Shown: in pieces, positions 32,384 through 40,981 of the stretch
How the letters are laid out: every line of letters begins with the position of its first letter
Position numbering within the stretch: position 1 is the first letter of the stretch
Source of the DNA: Bacillus thuringiensis
GTDB taxonomy: Bacteria; Bacillota; Bacilli; Bacillales; Bacillaceae_G
Length of the DNA stretch: 64,000 nucleotides
Direction: 5' to 3'
NCBI RefSeq assembly: GCF_022095615.2
Contig: NZ_CP155559.1
Coordinates: forward strand, 803,501 to 867,500
The notes under the pieces: generated by a model
Told to the model about the DNA's origin: nothing
The model's database searches: none
The model's input: the letters and a program-made list of their open reading frames with translations, nothing else
Translations under genes and position numbers: made by a program

Positions 32384-32923
32384 ATGGGGATAAAAAAGTT
32401 GTTTGGATTACTTAGTTTGTTTGTTGTTTGTATTGTACTTGTAGCATGCAGCGTGGAAGAAAAAACGGAAGTCCAGTTATTAAAAGAAATGCCAAAGCCA
32501 AAAGCAATGACAATTGACCCCTCACTAAGTAAGAGAGAAGCGACCGAAATGGTTCATGCAGCGCAGCGTTTTTATGCATTTTGGGATACAGGTAGGGAGG
32601 AACTTATTCCGCAGACTGTTACTGAAAATTTTTTCGATCATACATTGCCGAAAGGGCGACCACAAGGCATGGAAGGATTAAAGTTTGCGGCGCAAAACTT
32701 TCATAAAGTTGTTCCTAACATACATTGCGAGATTGAAGATTTATTAGTCGTCGGTGATAGAGTAACAGCTCGTCTTTCTTTTACAGGCACTCATAAGGAT
32801 AAGAAAATCAGTTTTTTTGCAATTGATATTTTACATGTGAAAGACGGAAAGATAACGGAGGATTGGCATTTAGAAGATAATCTTACGCTGAAACAGCAAC
32901 TTGGGTTAATAGCCGAGGAATAA
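32384..32923 (+). CDS. Lipoprotein with SnoaL-like/NTF2-fold domain
   Basis: The 179-residue protein has a lipoprotein signal (LVACS, Cys22) and an NTF2/SnoaL-like domain (about 55-170, with FYAFWDTGREELIPQTVTEN and HLEDNLTL). GGAGGAGGTG precedes ATG 32384. It is followed 19 nt later by a flavodoxin-fold reductase. Likely part of an HxlR-controlled response to quinones or electrophiles. Confidence 0.85.
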   Translation: MGIKKLFGLLSLFVVCIVLVACSVEEKTEVQLLKEMPKPKAMTIDPSLSKREATEMVHAAQRFYAFWDTGREELIPQTVTENFFDHTLPKGRPQGMEGLKFAAQNFHKVVPNIHCEIEDLLVVGDRVTARLSFTGTHKDKKISFFAIDILHVKDGKITEDWHLEDNLTLKQQLGLIAEE

Positions 32924-32942
32924 AATAAGGGAGAGAAAAGCG

Positions 32943-33491
32943 ATGAAAAATATATTCATTATAAATGGACATGAAAAATACGGTACAAAGGAAGGCAGAT
33001 TAAATAAAACGCTAGTTGATTATATGGTAACGGTATTAAACGAGAATCATCATGTGAAAACGACAACGATTCAAGATGGCTATAGTATTAAGGAAGAACA
33101 GGAGAAATTTTTATGGGCTGATGTGATAATTTATCAAACACCAATTTACTGGTTTAGTGTTCCGGGTTTATTTAAAACGTATATGGATGAAGTATATGAA
33201 TACGGTTTGTTCTTTAAAGGAGCTGATGAATATGGAACAGGTGGTTTATTAAAAGAGAAAGCGTATATGTTTTCTACAACTTGGAATGCACCTGAGAAAG
33301 CATTTGGGGATAAGACGAAGTTCTTTGAGGGAGAAAGTTTAGAGTCAGCGCTTAGTCATTTACATCGTGTACAGAAGTTTCTTGGCATGAGTCCGTTAAA
33401 GAGCTTTGCTTGTTATGATGTGGTGAAACATCCGAATATTGAGCAATATGTATTGAACTTGAAAGATCACTTAGATGGAGTAATTAAATAA
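32943..33491 (+). CDS. NAD(P)H-dependent oxidoreductase, MdaB/KefF family
   Basis: This 182-residue flavodoxin-fold enzyme has FIINGHEKYGTKEGRLNKTL at the FMN site and the DVIIYQTPIYWFSVPGLFKTYMD segment typical of MdaB-type quinone reductases, which reduce quinones by two electrons. GGGAGAG precedes the ATG. It ends an operon with the SnoaL-like lipoprotein. Confidence 0.9.
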   Translation: MKNIFIINGHEKYGTKEGRLNKTLVDYMVTVLNENHHVKTTTIQDGYSIKEEQEKFLWADVIIYQTPIYWFSVPGLFKTYMDEVYEYGLFFKGADEYGTGGLLKEKAYMFSTTWNAPEKAFGDKTKFFEGESLESALSHLHRVQKFLGMSPLKSFACYDVVKHPNIEQYVLNLKDHLDGVIK

Positions 33492-33502
33492 TAGTATGTG
33501 AA

Positions 33503-33536
33503 GAAGGTACTACTAAGGATGTAGTACCTTCTCTTT
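33503..33536. terminator. Terminator
   Basis: 11-bp perfect stem GAAGGTACTAC / GTAGTACCTTC with a 7-nt loop and TCTTTC tail, between convergent genes. Confidence 0.85.
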
Positions 33537-34054
33537 CATGAAATACGTTGAAAATCTTTACTTATACAGGACTGTTTTAGCTTTTTTGATTTGATTAAAT
33601 GTTTAATATCAGAGATGTTATCGTATGAAAGTTGAGTATGATAATAGTTAATGTACTCAAGTAATGCAAAAATATAAATAAATAGAGTGAATGATAGTCC
33701 GCCTAAAGGTAAGTGGGGATACCAAATTACAAAACCAATAGTAAACGTAATAAATCCGGTGATAATCAATGCTATATTTATCTTTTTAAGTATTTTTAAA
33801 TATTGAATCATCCTAATAGGTGTAGCAGATGTTTTTTCTTTTTTTAGTCGTTTCCACTTTACGTACCAGTAAATTGTTCCTTGTAATAAGATAAACTCTA
33901 AAAGAAGAAATGAGACCCAAAAAGAATATAGGGAATATAAATGTAACGTAGGATAAGCATAGTTAAGTAAGTAACTTGTGAAAATAAAAGTAATGACTGA
34001 AAATAACTCACCTGTGTATAGATAGGAAAGTCTTTTTTCTAGGGTCCGTTTCAT
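33536..34054 (-). CDS. Hypothetical four-helix membrane protein
   Basis: The 172-residue protein has four hydrophobic segments (about 15-33, 43-65, 94-112, 118-138) and a basic C-terminal tail. AAAGGAGAGG precedes the ATG. I recognise no family. It is monocistronic, with a chromosomal repeat immediately upstream. Confidence 0.7.
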   Translation of the reverse strand: MKRTLEKRLSYLYTGELFSVITFIFTSYLLNYAYPTLHLYSLYSFWVSFLLLEFILLQGTIYWYVKWKRLKKEKTSATPIRMIQYLKILKKINIALIITGFITFTIGFVIWYPHLPLGGLSFTLFIYIFALLEYINYYHTQLSYDNISDIKHLIKSKKLKQSCISKDFQRIS

Positions 34055-34070
34055 GGTTCCTCTCCTTTTA

Positions 34071-34212
34071 CCCCGCTATTTGCGGGCAGTAAGACCCACA
34101 CCCAAAAATTCAGCGGTAGGTGGGGGGCGGGCTGTCCGTAAAAGCCCGATTGGTGAAGGCTAATAATCAGTGGGGATGAACAAAACCCCCACTGATTAAA
34201 GTTTCACTTTAT
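34071..34212. repeat. bcr1-like B. cereus group chromosomal repeat
   Basis: About 142 bp rich in inverted repeats: CCCGC/GCGGG near 34072-34085, and ATCAGTGGGG (34166-34175) pairing with CCCCACTGAT (34187-34196). It ends ACTGATTAAAGTTTCACTTTAT. The composition matches, from memory, the bcr1 element scattered in B. cereus group chromosomes. It lies between two minus-strand genes. Confidence 0.65.
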
Positions 34213-34225
34213 AAAAACTCACATT

Positions 34226-36005
34226 TTAATACGTGGATGGCTGTATCCATAACTTCGCAAAATTTGCCCAGCCGAATGAATCAATTGTTACGTTTTTTAA
34301 AGAAGACGGATATGTTTTTCTTTTTAAAACGTGATAGTTAAATAAAATGATGTGTTCTGCTTGTAAAAATTCTTCGATCTCATACATAAGCTTATAGCGC
34401 TTCTCTTTATTTTCTTCTAATAAAAAGGTATCAAGTAAACAGTTAATTTGGTTTTCATAGTGCGGGGCCATAAACCGATTTACGAAGCAACTTTTATTTT
34501 TAAATACATTTAAGAATGCGAGTTCATGATCGGCAGCAAACACTTCTCCCATAAAAATAATATCGGCATGTTTATCGATAGAGCGATCCATATAATCTGA
34601 AACGAGAAATGGGTGAAGTTCTACGTGTATTCTTAATTGTTCGCAACGTTCTTTTAGGAAATGTGCGTCATTTGCACTATCTTTAAATGCGAAAAAATAA
34701 ATATGTATTGTGTCTCCATTATAGGTGCTCTTTTTTAAATACTCTTTCGCTTTTTCTAAAGAGTAGGACCTTTTAGGAACTTGGCGGCTTCTTTCAGGGA
34801 AAAAGCTTGATGCGGCAATTGTTCGTCTACCCTCTATGTTACGAAGTATCATTTCAACATCATATATTTCTCTCCAAGCCTTTCGAAAGTAAATGTCGTG
34901 GTGGGGACCAGGTTTTGTAAAGTTAAAGCCGGCATAAATGCAGCCTATTTCTTCTATTTGTATATCATGTCTTTCATTCTCTTCTTCATTTGGTAGTTCA
35001 TAATCAGCATCTATTTGCACATGATCAGGAATACCCCAAAATTCAATACGGTCTAATAACGCGCGTTCTTTAAAATAATAGGTGAACGCTTCGAGTACGA
35101 TATTGTCTTCAGAGTAATGAGCAAGTTTGAAAGGTCCAGTACCTATATAATGATGATCTTGAATACTAGCATCACGCGGCAAAATTGCTAGTTGCATGGA
35201 ACTTACGTAATGTAAGAAAAAAAAGTTGGGTTTTGCTAAATGAAATCGAATTTGCAGTGGCGATGGTGTTTCAATTTGGGTAATTTCTTCTGTTAACCAT
35301 TCGAAAGGAGAATGCACTTGCTTTAATCGTTCAAATGAAAATTGTACATCTTTAGAAGTTAAAACTGTTTCGTTATGAAAATTGTACATCTTTAGAAGTT
35401 AAAACTGTTTCGTTATGAAAATGTATATCCTTTCGTAAATAAAAGGTCCACGTAAGCCCGTCTTCACTTAATTCCCACGTATGTGCAATGTGAGGCTCCA
35501 TCTTTTCAGTAACATCGTTATAAACGACTAACGTGTCAAAAATTTGACTCGTAAGATGGCTCTCCGTAGTTACAGCTACAAAAGCCGGATCTAATGGGAA
35601 TATCTTTCTCGATATAGGAATCTTTAATATGTCGTACATATCATTTGAAGGTTCGTATCCAAAATGATGATGTAGTTTATTTTCTATCTTTTTTTGAAGT
35701 GCAAGAGGTAGGGGTTCTTTTAAAAGAAGAAAGATATCCTTTAATTTTTCTTGCGCTAACAGTTCATCTGTGTAGGATTGAATCGCTTCTAGGAAACTAT
35801 GTGCAAATAGAATTTCCGTTTTATTCCCGCGGCCTCTCCCTGGAGTCCAGCGAATTAATTGTTCCTCGCTCATTTTCTTTAATAAAATTTTTACGTTTTT
35901 CGTACTGCAATATAAAACATCCGCTAATTCTTGTAAGCTATTTCGGATATGTTGTTGATCTTGTGCATGTAGTCTTAGTCTAATGTAATAGTCCATAATT
36001 TTCAT
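34226..36005 (-). pseudogene. SgrR-family regulator/solute-binding protein, frameshifted by a 40-bp duplication
   Basis: The N-terminal part (36005 to about 35375) has the SgrR winged helix (ELADVLYCSTKNVKILLKKM, TPGRGRGNKTEI) and the start of an SBP_bac_5 oligopeptide-binding-like domain. The C-terminal part (35389 to 34226) carries the rest of that domain in another frame. An exact 40-bp tandem repeat at 35341-35420 causes the shift; removing one copy leaves 1740 nt, an uninterrupted 579-codon protein, the normal family size. ATG 36005 follows AGGAGG. SgrR in E. coli senses sugar-phosphate stress beside an efflux gene; here an MFS gene is divergent. As sequenced, no full-length protein is made. 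Confidence 0.85.
35341..35420. repeat. Exact 40-bp tandem duplication
   Basis: Positions 35341-35380 and 35381-35420 are identical. ATGAAAAT occurs at both edges, so slippage between 8-bp repeats explains the event. Forty is not a multiple of three, hence the frameshift. Confidence 0.97.
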
Positions 36006-36110
36006 ATATACACTTCCTCCTATCATAAAAGGGGAAACTCTTTAGAATATTCTAACCTTTTTCTTCCTCTTTTTCAAAGTAAAATAAGTAAGCATAAGGA
36101 GGGGGAAACA

Positions 36111-37373
36111 ATGGGGTTTTGGAGTATGCATCGAAATATAAAAATTAGAATTATAACTTCGTTTTTAACACGTGCTGTGTCCACGATGATTTTTCCATTT
36201 ATGGCGATTTATTTTTCAATAAAGTTAGGTAGTGCGATGGCTGGTGCTTTACTACTCATTAATGTCATAGCTTCATTAGTAATTGGCTTATACGGTGGAT
36301 ATGTCGGAGATCGGCTCGGTCGTAAAAAAGTAATGATTATCGGTCAAAGTATACAAGTCATTTCCATTGCTTGTATGGGAGTTGCGAATTCGGATTATGT
36401 AGATTCACCGTGGCTAACATTTGTGTTTATGTTAGTTAATAGTTTAGGGTCTGGACTTATGAATCCTGCGACAGAGGCGATGTTAATCGATGTGAGTACA
36501 TCTGAGAATCGAAAGTTGATGTACAGCATTAACTACTGGGCAATTAATTTATCAATTGCAATTGGAGCGATATTTGGTGGATTACTATTTGAAAACTATA
36601 GATTGCAATTGTTTATCGGATTAACAGTTATTGCAGTTATTACTTTATATGTGATGGCTGTATATATGGAAGAAGTGTATGTAGCGAGAAAAACGGTAGA
36701 GAAGAAACATGTATTAAAAGATATGGCAGATAGTTATAAAGTCGTGATGAAAGATAGAGCGTTTTTAATTTTTTGTGCAGCAAGTATATGTACATTATCT
36801 TTAGAGTTTCAAATTAATAATTATTTAGGGGTACGTTTGCAAAAGGAATTTGAAACGGTACACTTTTTATTCGGGAATGGTTTTACATTTGATTTAACAG
36901 GCATTCGCATGCTGAGCTGGATTTCAGCAGAGAATACAATTTTAGTTGTATTATGTTCGGCCCTTCTTATTAAAATGCTGAAAAGCTTCAATGATTTGAA
37001 AATCTTATATGTAGGTTTATTCATTTATACGATTGGCTTTACAATACTCGGAACGAGCAATAGCTTATGGATCTTATTAATCGCAGGGCTTTTCCAAACG
37101 GTAGGTGAGATGATGTATGTGCCAGTACGTCAATCTATTATGGCAGATATGGTGCCAAATGAGGCAAGAGGTTCATACATGGCGATTAATGGAATGGTCT
37201 TTCAAGTGGCAAAAATGAACGGGGCATTAGGTGTTATGCTAGGCTCGTTTATTGCATCTTGGGGTATGAGTGCTCTGTACTTTATCGTTGGTATGAGCAG
37301 TATTTTATTATTTATGAAGGCGATTGGGAGAGAGAAGTATGAGGACGAGAGGGAGGTTTCTCAGATTGGATAA
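36111..37373 (+). CDS. MFS transporter (DHA1-like, probable drug or metabolite exporter)
   Basis: The 420-residue protein has twelve helices and motif A (GGYVGDRLGRKKVMII, about 62-77). GGAGGGGG precedes the ATG. It is divergent from the sgrR-like gene, the arrangement seen for sgrR-setA in enterobacteria. With the regulator broken, its control may have changed. Substrate unknown. Confidence 0.88.
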   Translation: MGFWSMHRNIKIRIITSFLTRAVSTMIFPFMAIYFSIKLGSAMAGALLLINVIASLVIGLYGGYVGDRLGRKKVMIIGQSIQVISIACMGVANSDYVDSPWLTFVFMLVNSLGSGLMNPATEAMLIDVSTSENRKLMYSINYWAINLSIAIGAIFGGLLFENYRLQLFIGLTVIAVITLYVMAVYMEEVYVARKTVEKKHVLKDMADSYKVVMKDRAFLIFCAASICTLSLEFQINNYLGVRLQKEFETVHFLFGNGFTFDLTGIRMLSWISAENTILVVLCSALLIKMLKSFNDLKILYVGLFIYTIGFTILGTSNSLWILLIAGLFQTVGEMMYVPVRQSIMADMVPNEARGSYMAINGMVFQVAKMNGALGVMLGSFIASWGMSALYFIVGMSSILLFMKAIGREKYEDEREVSQIG

Positions 37374-37382
37374 AACTATATG

Positions 37383-37419
37383 AAAAGCGAACCAGTTATA
37401 CTGGGACTCGCTTTTTATA
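37383..37419 (+). terminator. Rho-independent terminator
   Basis: AAAAGCGA / TCGCTTTTT outer stem with an inner CCAGT/CTGG stem, after the MFS gene. Confidence 0.75.
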
Positions 37420-37425
37420 TAATTT

Positions 37426-37629
37426 TTAGAACGGATCAACTTCAGCTAAATTTGGAGTAGTGCTAGGCTGTAGCAAAAGATTTTTTAACGTTCCTACTTC
37501 AGAAAGAGCGACTAATATGTAGCCACTAATCAGTACAATAAGTCCAATGACGCGTAACGTTTGTAAGCTCACTTCATTATTATTCGTTTCCGTTGGATTT
37601 GGGGGCGTTGAAGGTGGATTTTTATTCAT
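37426..37629 (-). CDS. Small single-pass membrane protein, unknown
   Basis: A 67-residue protein with a proline/asparagine-rich N-terminus (NKNPPSTPPNPTETNNN) and one membrane helix (about 29-44, IGLIVLISGYILVALS). ATG 37629 follows GGGAG; the in-frame ATG five codons earlier has no site. No family recognised. Confidence 0.6.
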   Translation of the reverse strand: MNKNPPSTPPNPTETNNNEVSLQTLRVIGLIVLISGYILVALSEVGTLKNLLLQPSTTPNLAEVDPF

Positions 37630-37755
37630 AAATAAGGCTCCCATCTTTTGTATTTATATATGTGCGAAATCATTATTTAACTTATGGATAGGAATTGTAT
37701 AGTCATTTTCACTATATGAGAACTGCCTATGAAGAGTGAATAGAAATTTTAGGAC

Positions 37756-37788
37756 AAAAAAGAGGCTGTGATGTGCAGCCTCTTTTTT
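37756..37788. terminator. Terminator
   Basis: 13-bp perfect stem AAAAAAGAGGCTG / CAGCCTCTTTTTT with a 7-nt loop; serves the EcsB gene on the minus strand. Confidence 0.9.
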
Positions 37789-37790
37789 CG

Positions 37791-38990
37791 TTAAAATGAA
37801 GAAATCCGTTTCTTCGTTTTTGGTACAATAATAAATTTGATCCAAAGTAACCCGATACCCATAATGATAAGGCTATGTAAAAATTGTACTGTAGCAATGA
37901 GGATAAAAATTGAAAATATAATGAGTTGAATGCTTAGCAATATAAAGATTAAGCGAAGAAATTGATTCATTCGTTTTTCAGTATCAATTGGATATAATGC
38001 TACGATAATATTTCCCGAAAAATATTTCCACAGGGAACGGAGCTGCATAGAAATCATATATAGGACGATGTAAGCGATAGCACCTTTTACGTATATGTTT
38101 GGTATCAAATATAAGGCGAAGGCACCAATCAACCCTAAGCGAATATATATACCGAAATAATCATTCCCACGTAAAAATGCCAGTGTATGTAAATAGAAGA
38201 AAGTTGCTCGTTTTTTATGTAATAAAGGTTCAATCCAATTTGTAAGCCATTTTCTTTTATTTACTTGCTTATTCAGTTGCGGAACATCGGTGAAAATGCT
38301 AGCAAATTGATAAAAACGAACGTCCATTTTTTCTTCTTGTTCGATTATGTAATCCCACGGTATTCGTTTTGTAGGCTGTTTTTTCGTATATAGAAGCAGG
38401 AAAGCAAGCAGTAAGAGTAATCCGGCCAATATGAGAACATTTGCTGAGTAAAACAGCATGTAAATGATTAGGGCGTTACAGGTAATACGAATAATGAACC
38501 ATATATTTTTTTCATGACTATCACGCCACATCCAATGTATGTACATGTTCCAAGCTTTCGTAATCATTAAAACGATAAAGATTGTACATAAGAAAGGTAC
38601 CGTTACTTGTAATGATTGCATTGCAAGTGGAACGAGAATCAGGAACGTAAATAATAATGGGAAAAGCTGAATGATGTAATTATATAGAAGAGATTTTTTA
38701 AAATAAGATGTTAGTTTCTCTTCTAATGCAAGCAAATAGACAGCATCAGGTTTTTGAATAAATGTACGGATTGGGCATCTCGTTATAATGAATGTCAGTA
38801 CAATGGTGATGAGTAGTAAAGATATTCCTTTAGAAGGAGATGTTTTTAGAAACTGAGCATAGTAGTATGCGCCAACGCATGAAATAAAGATAAAGCTATA
38901 TAGTAAACCGTTAATCATACGTGCAAAGTATGTAATGATATTTTGCATATGTTGTTGGAATCGACTGCTCCATAGCGATTCAATTGACAT
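37791..38990 (-). CDS. ecsB: EcsB-family ABC transporter permease, without adjacent EcsA
   Basis: The 399-residue protein begins SIESLWSSRFQQHMQNIITYFARMINGLLYSF, the EcsB start pattern, and has about eight to ten membrane segments and a central cytoplasmic loop with FIVRITRN-like and LGRG-like parts. ATG 38990 follows AGAGGTG. EcsB normally pairs with the ATPase EcsA and influences protein secretion and cell-wall processes. No ecsA lies here, so this is probably a second copy using an ATPase from elsewhere. Confidence 0.85.
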   Translation of the reverse strand: MSIESLWSSRFQQHMQNIITYFARMINGLLYSFIFISCVGAYYYAQFLKTSPSKGISLLLITIVLTFIITRCPIRTFIQKPDAVYLLALEEKLTSYFKKSLLYNYIIQLFPLLFTFLILVPLAMQSLQVTVPFLCTIFIVLMITKAWNMYIHWMWRDSHEKNIWFIIRITCNALIIYMLFYSANVLILAGLLLLLAFLLLYTKKQPTKRIPWDYIIEQEEKMDVRFYQFASIFTDVPQLNKQVNKRKWLTNWIEPLLHKKRATFFYLHTLAFLRGNDYFGIYIRLGLIGAFALYLIPNIYVKGAIAYIVLYMISMQLRSLWKYFSGNIIVALYPIDTEKRMNQFLRLIFILLSIQLIIFSIFILIATVQFLHSLIIMGIGLLWIKFIIVPKTKKRISSF

Positions 38991-39032
38991 GTTTTTCACC
39001 TCTTTGTTCTATTATATATGTTTTACAAAAGA

Positions 39033-39073
39033 AAAAACGAGCAAATTGCGTTATGCAACTTGCTCGTTTTTCT
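39033..39073 (-). terminator. Terminator of the lysine permease gene
   Basis: AAAACGAGCAA / TTGCTCGTTTT with an inner TTGC/GCAA stem. The stop codon of the permease at 39051 lies inside the hairpin. Confidence 0.8.
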
Positions 39074-40475
39074 TTTCGTTATTTTTTTTCTGATCACGAT
39101 TCATTAATGGATAGAAAGCAAATCCGATTACGAATAAACCAATTCCGAGAAGGAACGTTTTTATATCGGATGCGCCGGTTTTAATAACCCATAGTGCGTA
39201 GCAAAGTGCGATCACTGCGACTATACCATCTGTAATTCTTGCCCGCATTTCATTTTTATATGTTTCACCAGTTGCAACTAGTTTTAACTGGAAGATTGGT
39301 GAAACGAGATATGGAATGAGGTAGGCCAGTGTTGATACGGTAATAACGAATGTATAAGCTTCCGCAATTGTTCCTGATAGTGTTGAGAATAAGAACACTT
39401 GCGACATAATGTTTGTTAGTCGTAATGAATAAATTGGGCTTCCTTTTTTATTTGTTTTCGTAAAGAAGGAAGGGAAGAAACCTTCTTTTGCTGCTTGGTA
39501 TGGTACTTCCGAGCTTAATAAAATCCAGCCTAAGATAGAACCGAATAGGGAAGTAAGAGCAAGTAATGCCATCAGTTTCCCGCCGCCATGACCCATTGCA
39601 GCGTTTAATGCGTCTGCTAATGGACGTTCAGAAGCTTGTAATTTATCAACGTGAAGTACACCCATTGTTAAAATTGTAATTCCTAAGTAAATCGCAACTG
39701 TAATAAGTAATCCCGCAACTGTTGCGCGTTTTACTGTTTTGGGAGAGGTAGCACGGTTTGATAAAAGTACTGCCGATTCAATACCGATAAATGCCCAAAG
39801 CGTTGTAAGAGCAGCTAAGTTTACTTGGGAAAGAAGGCCGTGTGATACACCTGATTTATCGATCATCGGTGTGTACCATTGTCCAAACTTAGAAGCTTCG
39901 AATGCAAATAACGTAACGACGATGAATAAAAGGAATCCAGTTACTTTCGTTGTTGTTGCTAAGAAGTTTAGCTTTCCAGCTCCGCTTACACCGTTTGTTA
40001 ATATAATATGAGTTCCCCAAAGTAAGATGGAACAAATCGTAAATGTAATTAGTTTTCCGACTTCTATGTCAAAAGAACCGATTGAAAATAGTAGTCGTGT
40101 ATCTTTCATAATTGGGAAGAAGAGTGATAAATATCCCGCGAAAGATGTAATGATGGCAACGTTACTTGCCCAGTTTGCAACCCAATATCCCCATACCATA
40201 CTGAAACCAGCCATTTTTTTCTTTTTTGGTGATGAGAATAAAGCATATGCATGACTTTGTGGTCCTGTCGTTAAATCAGGACGACGAATTGCTAAATTAC
40301 CGAAAACAAGAGCTAGCATTAAAACACCAAACCCTGTTGTTAACCAAGCTAAAGTGACACCGAGAGGGCTTGCTGTTTGTGCCAACGTACTTGGCACCAT
40401 GAAAATCCCAGCGCCAACCATATTACCGACAACGAAAGCTGTTAGTACCCAAAAGCCCCATTTTTTTTGTTGCAT
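39051..40475 (-). CDS. APC family basic amino acid permease, probable lysine transporter
   Basis: The 474-residue protein has the APC signature FVVGNMVGAGIFMVPS near the start and about twelve helices, in the basic amino acid/polyamine antiporter group (ArcD/AdiC/YvsH-like). ATG 40475 follows GGAGGT. A lysine riboswitch in the leader makes lysine import or exchange the likely function. Expression should fall when lysine is abundant. Confidence 0.9.
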   Translation of the reverse strand: MQQKKWGFWVLTAFVVGNMVGAGIFMVPSTLAQTASPLGVTLAWLTTGFGVLMLALVFGNLAIRRPDLTTGPQSHAYALFSSPKKKKMAGFSMVWGYWVANWASNVAIITSFAGYLSLFFPIMKDTRLLFSIGSFDIEVGKLITFTICSILLWGTHIILTNGVSGAGKLNFLATTTKVTGFLLFIVVTLFAFEASKFGQWYTPMIDKSGVSHGLLSQVNLAALTTLWAFIGIESAVLLSNRATSPKTVKRATVAGLLITVAIYLGITILTMGVLHVDKLQASERPLADALNAAMGHGGGKLMALLALTSLFGSILGWILLSSEVPYQAAKEGFFPSFFTKTNKKGSPIYSLRLTNIMSQVFLFSTLSGTIAEAYTFVITVSTLAYLIPYLVSPIFQLKLVATGETYKNEMRARITDGIVAVIALCYALWVIKTGASDIKTFLLGIGLFVIGFAFYPLMNRDQKKNNEKKNEQVA

Positions 40476-40561
40476 AGAAAATACCTCCAAAGTTAGTATA
40501 ACCAAGTCAAGCGAGGAGATATGTATGTCTTCTTAGTAGAGAAGAGAAGTCCCAAACAAAA

Positions 40562-40806
40562 CAAAAAAAGCACGTAATTTGCCGCTACATGCTTTCTATC
40601 TTATAAGAAACCCACGACATACCTCTCGATAGCTCTCCACAAACGAAACGTTTGTGACAGTTCTGCACTTATTAAATGCAGACCCAGCAAGTGTGCATGG
40701 TGGACACGACTTACTTCGGCAACCATTCCTTTCTCATTTCTTCATCAATGCCACTACATCTCCTGAAATGATACTCTTAATGATTGCAACCTCTACCTCA
40801 CCGAGA
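40562..40806 (-). promoter_or_regulatory. Lysine riboswitch (L box) with terminator
   Basis: On the minus strand, 40806 to 40623 shows the L-box core: GAGGTAGAGGTTGC, AAGAGTAT, AGGAGA, GAAAGGA, TTGCCGAAG, GCTGGGTCTGCATT, CTGTCA and GTGGAGAGCTATC closing P1. A terminator AAAGCATGTA / TACGTGCTTT followed by seven T lies at 40563-40595. Lysine binding stops transcription of the permease. Riboswitch and gap together fill 40476-40981. Confidence 0.96.
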
Positions 40807-40941
40807 TACGAATGAGGATTTAAATATTAAATTAACGTATTTAAGAGTAACAAATGAATTTTTATACGTCAATGGATATAGTAATAATCAGATTATAGAG
40901 AAGAGTTTGTCATTAGGAATGAATAATTATTTGATATAAAA

Positions 40942-40971
40942 AGAAGCTGATCCAAAATTAGATCAGCTTCT
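40942..40971 (-). terminator. Terminator of gapN
   Basis: 11-bp perfect stem AGAAGCTGATC / GATCAGCTTCT with an 8-nt loop and, on the minus strand, a T run. Confidence 0.9.
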
Positions 40972-40981
40972 ACATATAAGA

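Noticed and set aside
35373..36026. Two separate functional genes in place of one broken sgrR
   Set aside because: The second ORF begins inside the duplicated 40 bp without a binding site, and removing one copy restores one frame of family length.
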